Assembly (NCBI RefSeq): GCF_017995515.1
Contig: NZ_JAGOIT010000021.1
Span: forward strand, 1 to 39,481
DNA length: 39,481 bases
Direction of reading: 5' to 3'
DNA from: Propionivibrio sp.
GTDB taxonomy: Bacteria > Pseudomonadota > Gammaproteobacteria > Burkholderiales > Rhodocyclaceae
Shown: positions 36,648-39,481 of the stretch, in pieces
Layout: every line of letters begins with the position of its first letter
Position numbering within the stretch: position 1 is the stretch's first letter
The notes under the pieces: model-generated
What the model was told of the DNA's origin: nothing
Databases searched by the model: none
What the model saw: the letters and a program-made list of their open reading frames with translations, nothing else
Position numbers and translations under genes: made by a program

Positions 36648-37717
36648 GGCCGCGCCTTCAATGCCAGGCGGGCCGGCCATTCCTGCGAAGGATCAAGGCG
36701 CACCCAGGCCTCGCCCGGCAGGCCGGTCTTGACGTGCTCCGGGTGCTCGCGCAGCAGTTCGCGGTCGATCTTCGCCCGCACCCGGAACATCAGCTTCTGG
36801 CGCTCGCTGGCCGTCTCCACCGTCTTGGGCGTGAACTGCGCCGCGCTGGCGATGAAGGAGACCTTGGCTGGGATCACGTAGCCCGGCACCGCGTCTAGCA
36901 CGATGCGCACTTCCGAGCCGAGCGCGAGCCGACCGGCCGCCTCGGTGGGCAGGAAGAAGGTCATGTACACGTCCGACAGATCGATCATGTTCAGCACCCG
37001 CCCGCCCGCGCCGAGCACCTCGCCGGGCTGCGCCACGCGGAACTGCACGCGGCCATCGCGCGGCGCCTTGAGCTGGCTGTCGTCGATCTCGGCCTGGATG
37101 CGCTCCAGCGTGGCATCGACGGCCTCCACTTGAGACTGCGCGCCGACGATCTGCGTGCGTGCGGCGGCGATGGACGCATCGGCCGAGGCCACCTGCGCCT
37201 GGGCAGCGGCCACGGAGGCCTCGGCGCTTTCCGTGCGAGCACGATCGTCGTCCAGGGTCTGGGTGGAGGTAAACCCTCCCTTGACCAGCGTCTCGGAGCG
37301 CGCCAGCTGGCGCTTGGCCGCGTTGCGTTCCGCCTCGGCGCGGCGCACCTGTGCGATCAGGGCGGTCTTGTCGCTCAGGCGCATTGCCAATTGCGCCTGA
37401 GCGCTGGCCACGCCATGGACCGCCTGCTGCCGCTGGGCCTTGGCTTCGCGCAGCTGAGCCTCCAGCGTCTGCACCTGCATGGTCGCGAGAACCTGGCCGG
37501 ACTTCACGAAGGCACCTTCCTCGACCAGGATGTCGCCCACCCGACCGGCCAGTTTCGTGGCGACGTCCACCTCCGTGGCTTCGATGCGGCCATTGCCGCT
37601 GATGAAGGCCTGGTTCTCGCTGCCAGCGGAGAACCACTGCCAGGCGTACCAGCCGGCCAGGGCCAGCACGGCCACGACGACGATTGGAATTAACTTGTTC
37701 TTGAGGGAGAGGGCCAT
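36644..37717 (-). CDS. yhiI: HlyD-family periplasmic adaptor (YhiI-like)
   Basis: The 357-residue membrane-fusion protein links the inner-membrane ABC exporter to an outer-membrane channel. ATG at 37717 leads into one N-terminal helix ([18 protein letters not shown], 9-26). A lipoyl half ([20 protein letters not shown], then [16 protein letters not shown]) follows, then a long coiled-coil hairpin rich in Ala/Gln/Glu (about 90-200, [20 protein letters not shown]), and the second lipoyl half ([20 protein letters not shown]) and beta-barrel. Length is near YhiI (355). It starts 5 bp after the outer-membrane factor gene and overlaps rbbA by 4 nt, placing all three in one transcript. The reading frame extends upstream of 37717, but only as antisense to the preceding gene. 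Confidence 0.88.
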   Translation of the reverse strand: MALSLKNKLIPIVVVAVLALAGWYAWQWFSAGSENQAFISGNGRIEATEVDVATKLAGRVGDILVEEGAFVKSGQVLATMQVQTLEAQLREAKAQRQQAVHGVASAQAQLAMRLSDKTALIAQVRRAEAERNAAKRQLARSETLVKGGFTSTQTLDDDRARTESAEASVAAAQAQVASADASIAAARTQIVGAQSQVEAVDATLERIQAEIDDSQLKAPRDGRVQFRVAQPGEVLGAGGRVLNMIDLSDVYMTFFLPTEAAGRLALGSEVRIVLDAVPGYVIPAKVSFIASAAQFTPKTVETASERQKLMFRVRAKIDRELLREHPEHVKTGLPGEAWVRLDPSQEWPARLALKARP

Positions 37718-37722
37718 GGTGT

Positions 37723-39264
37723 TCAACGCGCGGAAGAAGTGGGTGGAACGGACGGCGAAGGCAGCTGTTCTGAACCGGATCCATTTCCCAATGCCTTGTT
37801 CACCGTGATGAAGCGCGTGGCCAGCCTGCCCTGGTTGGCGGCCAGATCCCGGCGGGCCTGCAGATAGCTGCGCTGGCTGTCGAGCACGGCGGTGTAGTCG
37901 GTGGCGCCGCCGTCGTAGCGCGCCTGGGCCAGCTGGTAGGCATCGCTGGCCGCGTCGCTGCGGGCTTGGAGTTCCTGCGCCTGTTGTTGTTCGGCGCTGT
38001 AGGCGGACAGCGCATCGTCGATCTCCTGCCACGCTTTCAGCACGGTTTTCTGGTAGTTCACCGCCGCTTCCTGTTGTTGCAGCTCACGAAGTTGCACGGT
38101 GGCTGTGCGCCGGCCGTGGTCGAAGATCGGAAGGTTGAGGCTGGGGCCGATCGACCAGGTGCGGCTGCTCCAGTCGGCGAATTCGCCGCTCAAGTAGGAC
38201 TCGAACCCGAACTTCGCACCCAGCCGGATGCTGGGATACAGACTGGCCTTGGCAATGCCGATGTTGGCGGTAGCGCTGTGCAGGCGCGCTGCAGCAGCGC
38301 GGATGTCGGGTCTTTGCTGCGCCACTTCCGAGGGCAGGCCGAGGGCCAGATCGGGCAGCGCAGTTTTGGCGTCCACGTCGCGCGGCGCCAGTTCGGCCTG
38401 CAGCGCGCCGGGGCGCTCGCCCAGCAGCAGGGCGATCTGGTTGGCGTTGGCGGCTTCCTGCGCCAGCAGCGGCGGCAACTGCGCCTTGAGCGCGGCCAGT
38501 TCGGCGCGCTGGCGTTGCAAGTCCGTGTGATCGAGCACGCCGCCATCGACACGCGCTTGCAACAGCCCGGCGCGATCTTCCAGTGCGACGATATCCTCGC
38601 GCATCAATCGTATCTGCCGCTGGGCGGTGCGCAGCTCGAAGTAATTGCGCGTCACATCGCTGGCCAGGCTGAGGCGAGCCAGGTCAAGCAGTGCAGCCTG
38701 TTGGCCGACATCGGCGTCGGCGGCTTCCACAGAGCGGCGCACGCGGCCCCACAAATCCAGCTCCCACGAAGCATCGAAGCCGGCCTGGTACAGCGTGAAC
38801 GGCTCCGCAAGCAGCTCGGTCATGCTCGGGTCGGCCCCCATGATGCCGAGCATGCGCGTGCTGGCCCCGCTCTCGCTCTGGCGCTGACGGGTGGCGCTCC
38901 CGCTGGCGTTGACCTCTGGCCCGCGCTGCGCGGCCACCGTGCTGCGCTGCGCGCGTGCCTGGGCGAAGCGCAGTGTGGCCGTTTGCAGGTCAGGGCTGGC
39001 ATCGAAAGCGCGCCGCTGCAACTCGTTGAGGGTCGCGTCGTTGAAGGCCTGCCACCACATTGCTGGCAATGCCTGGGTGGCTTCGTTCGGGATGCGCAGC
39101 GAGGCATCGCCGCTGCGCCAGCTCGTCCAGTCGTTGGGCGCTGCTGGCGTCGGCTTGACGAAATCCGGGCCAACGGCGGCGCAGCCGGTCAGAGCCAATG
39201 CCAGCGCGCAGGCCGCGAAGCCAAAGTGCAGCCGGTGAAAATGAGAGTGTTGTAGATCAAACAT
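37723..39264 (-). CDS. NodT/OprM-type outer-membrane efflux lipoprotein
   Basis: The 513-residue outer-membrane channel is an OMF trimer subunit. ATG at 39264 gives a signal with canonical lipobox LTGC (C28); a GTG four codons earlier is an alternative start, 2 bp after the upstream gene's stop. The two homologous OEP halves are visible: AFDASPDLQTATLRFAQARA, then ASWELDLWGRVRRSVEAADA, and LPSEVAQQRPDIRAAAARLH followed by ASLYPSIRLGAKFGFESYLS. A long helix holds TVLKAWQEIDDALSAYSAEQ and GATDYTAVLDSQRSYLQARR. The presence of its own channel distinguishes this operon from the E. coli yhiI-rbbA-yhhJ set, which has none. Together with HlyD and the ABC proteins it could span the envelope. Confidence 0.9.
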   Translation of the reverse strand: MFDLQHSHFHRLHFGFAACALALALTGCAAVGPDFVKPTPAAPNDWTSWRSGDASLRIPNEATQALPAMWWQAFNDATLNELQRRAFDASPDLQTATLRFAQARAQRSTVAAQRGPEVNASGSATRQRQSESGASTRMLGIMGADPSMTELLAEPFTLYQAGFDASWELDLWGRVRRSVEAADADVGQQAALLDLARLSLASDVTRNYFELRTAQRQIRLMREDIVALEDRAGLLQARVDGGVLDHTDLQRQRAELAALKAQLPPLLAQEAANANQIALLLGERPGALQAELAPRDVDAKTALPDLALGLPSEVAQQRPDIRAAAARLHSATANIGIAKASLYPSIRLGAKFGFESYLSGEFADWSSRTWSIGPSLNLPIFDHGRRTATVQLRELQQQEAAVNYQKTVLKAWQEIDDALSAYSAEQQQAQELQARSDAASDAYQLAQARYDGGATDYTAVLDSQRSYLQARRDLAANQGRLATRFITVNKALGNGSGSEQLPSPSVPPTSSAR

Positions 39265-39278
39265 ACGGATACCCACGG

Positions 39279-39481
39279 TCAGGAAAGCCGGTTACGGAAC
39301 AGCCAGGCGGCCAGCGGCAGCGTGGTGGCGGCCAGCACCAGCAGGGGGATGAATTCGCGCCAGATGTCGATGAGGCCCGCGCCTTCGAGATAGACACGGC
39401 GCACGATGTCCATGCCGAAGCGCAGCGGATTGGCGTAGGTGGCGAGCTGTAGCACCTCGGGCATGTTGCGCACGGGCGTGA
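39279..39481 (-). CDS. ABC-2 type permease, C-terminal part (cut by window edge)
   Basis: The last 67 residues of a protein read in from beyond 39481. Sequence TPVRNMPEVLQLATYANPLR, then FGMDIVRRVYLEGAGLIDIW and a final helix LLVLAATTLPLAAWLFRNRLS, matches the C-terminus of ABC-2 permeases such as YhhJ, including the 'NPLRY/F' segment. There is no start inside the window; the GTG at 39473 is internal. It stops 15 bp before the outer-membrane factor ATG, so it is a fourth member of the export operon upstream of the adaptor. The rest of the gene and the promoter lie outside. Confidence 0.8.
   Translation of the reverse strand, partial: TPVRNMPEVLQLATYANPLRFGMDIVRRVYLEGAGLIDIWREFIPLLVLAATTLPLAAWLFRNRLS

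Noticed and set aside
34971-36881. Plus-strand open frame of over 600 codons across rbbA
   Set aside because: It is antisense to the strongly conserved rbbA and adaptor genes; its composition (His/Arg/Gln-rich) reflects GC-rich antisense codons.
37966-39255. Plus-strand open frame of about 430 codons opposite the outer-membrane factor
   Set aside because: It is antisense to the NodT/OprM-type gene, with no recognisable domain or ribosome site.

Overview
The window is high-GC chromosomal DNA from a Gram-negative bacterium, most likely a betaproteobacterium of the Rhodocyclales type. This rests on the gene mix: an OmpR/EnvZ pair close to the enterobacterial one, a PEP-CTERM surface protein, a long three-domain Pta, CadR/CadA and leuCD. 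I ran no database search, so the lineage is an inference. I see no tRNA, rRNA, CRISPR array or prophage.

Layout, left to right. 0.2-1.3 kb: wreck of a Tn3-family transposase with its 38-bp terminal inverted repeat, 21 bp from the end of a molybdate transport operon modABC (1.4-3.9 kb, minus). 4.1-7.2 kb: an FGGY sugar kinase and a diaminopropionate ammonia-lyase, followed by a HipBA toxin-antitoxin pair (7.3-8.9 kb), all minus. 9.2-13.1 kb (plus): pta, an intergenic region with hairpins and DnaA boxes, a TerB-like protein and an SdiA-regulated-type protein. 13.1-15.9 kb: divergent cadR/cadA metal efflux with a classic MerR-type promoter. 16.0-17.2 kb: PEP-CTERM protein. 17.6-20.0 kb: polar amino-acid ABC importer (binding protein, permease, ATPase) with a repeat element inside the operon. 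20.1-23.1 kb: envZ/ompR and two small genes. 23.2-24.5 kb: NhaD/citrate-type membrane transporter. 24.6-25.8 kb: three tandem 195-bp palindromic repeats fused to an ISAs1 transposase remnant. 26.0-29.0 kb: leuD and leuC, with a divergent XRE/MmyB-type regulator.

From about 29 kb to the right edge the DNA looks like a separate block, possibly acquired. It starts next to an unidentified broken ORF and carries a marR-membrane protein pair with a 36-bp palindromic operator, a serine-hydrolase surface protein, and a complete export operon reading leftwards: ABC-2 permease (cut by the window edge), outer-membrane factor, HlyD-type adaptor, RbbA-type double ATPase-permease fusion, and YhhJ-type permease. 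Together these could form a tripartite pump across both membranes. The rbbA gene has a perfect 27-bp inverted repeat of the common intergenic 'ATTCCCGCGCAGGCGGGAAT' type inserted in frame, adding about 22 residues between the second ATPase and the permease. This is the oddest structure in the window.
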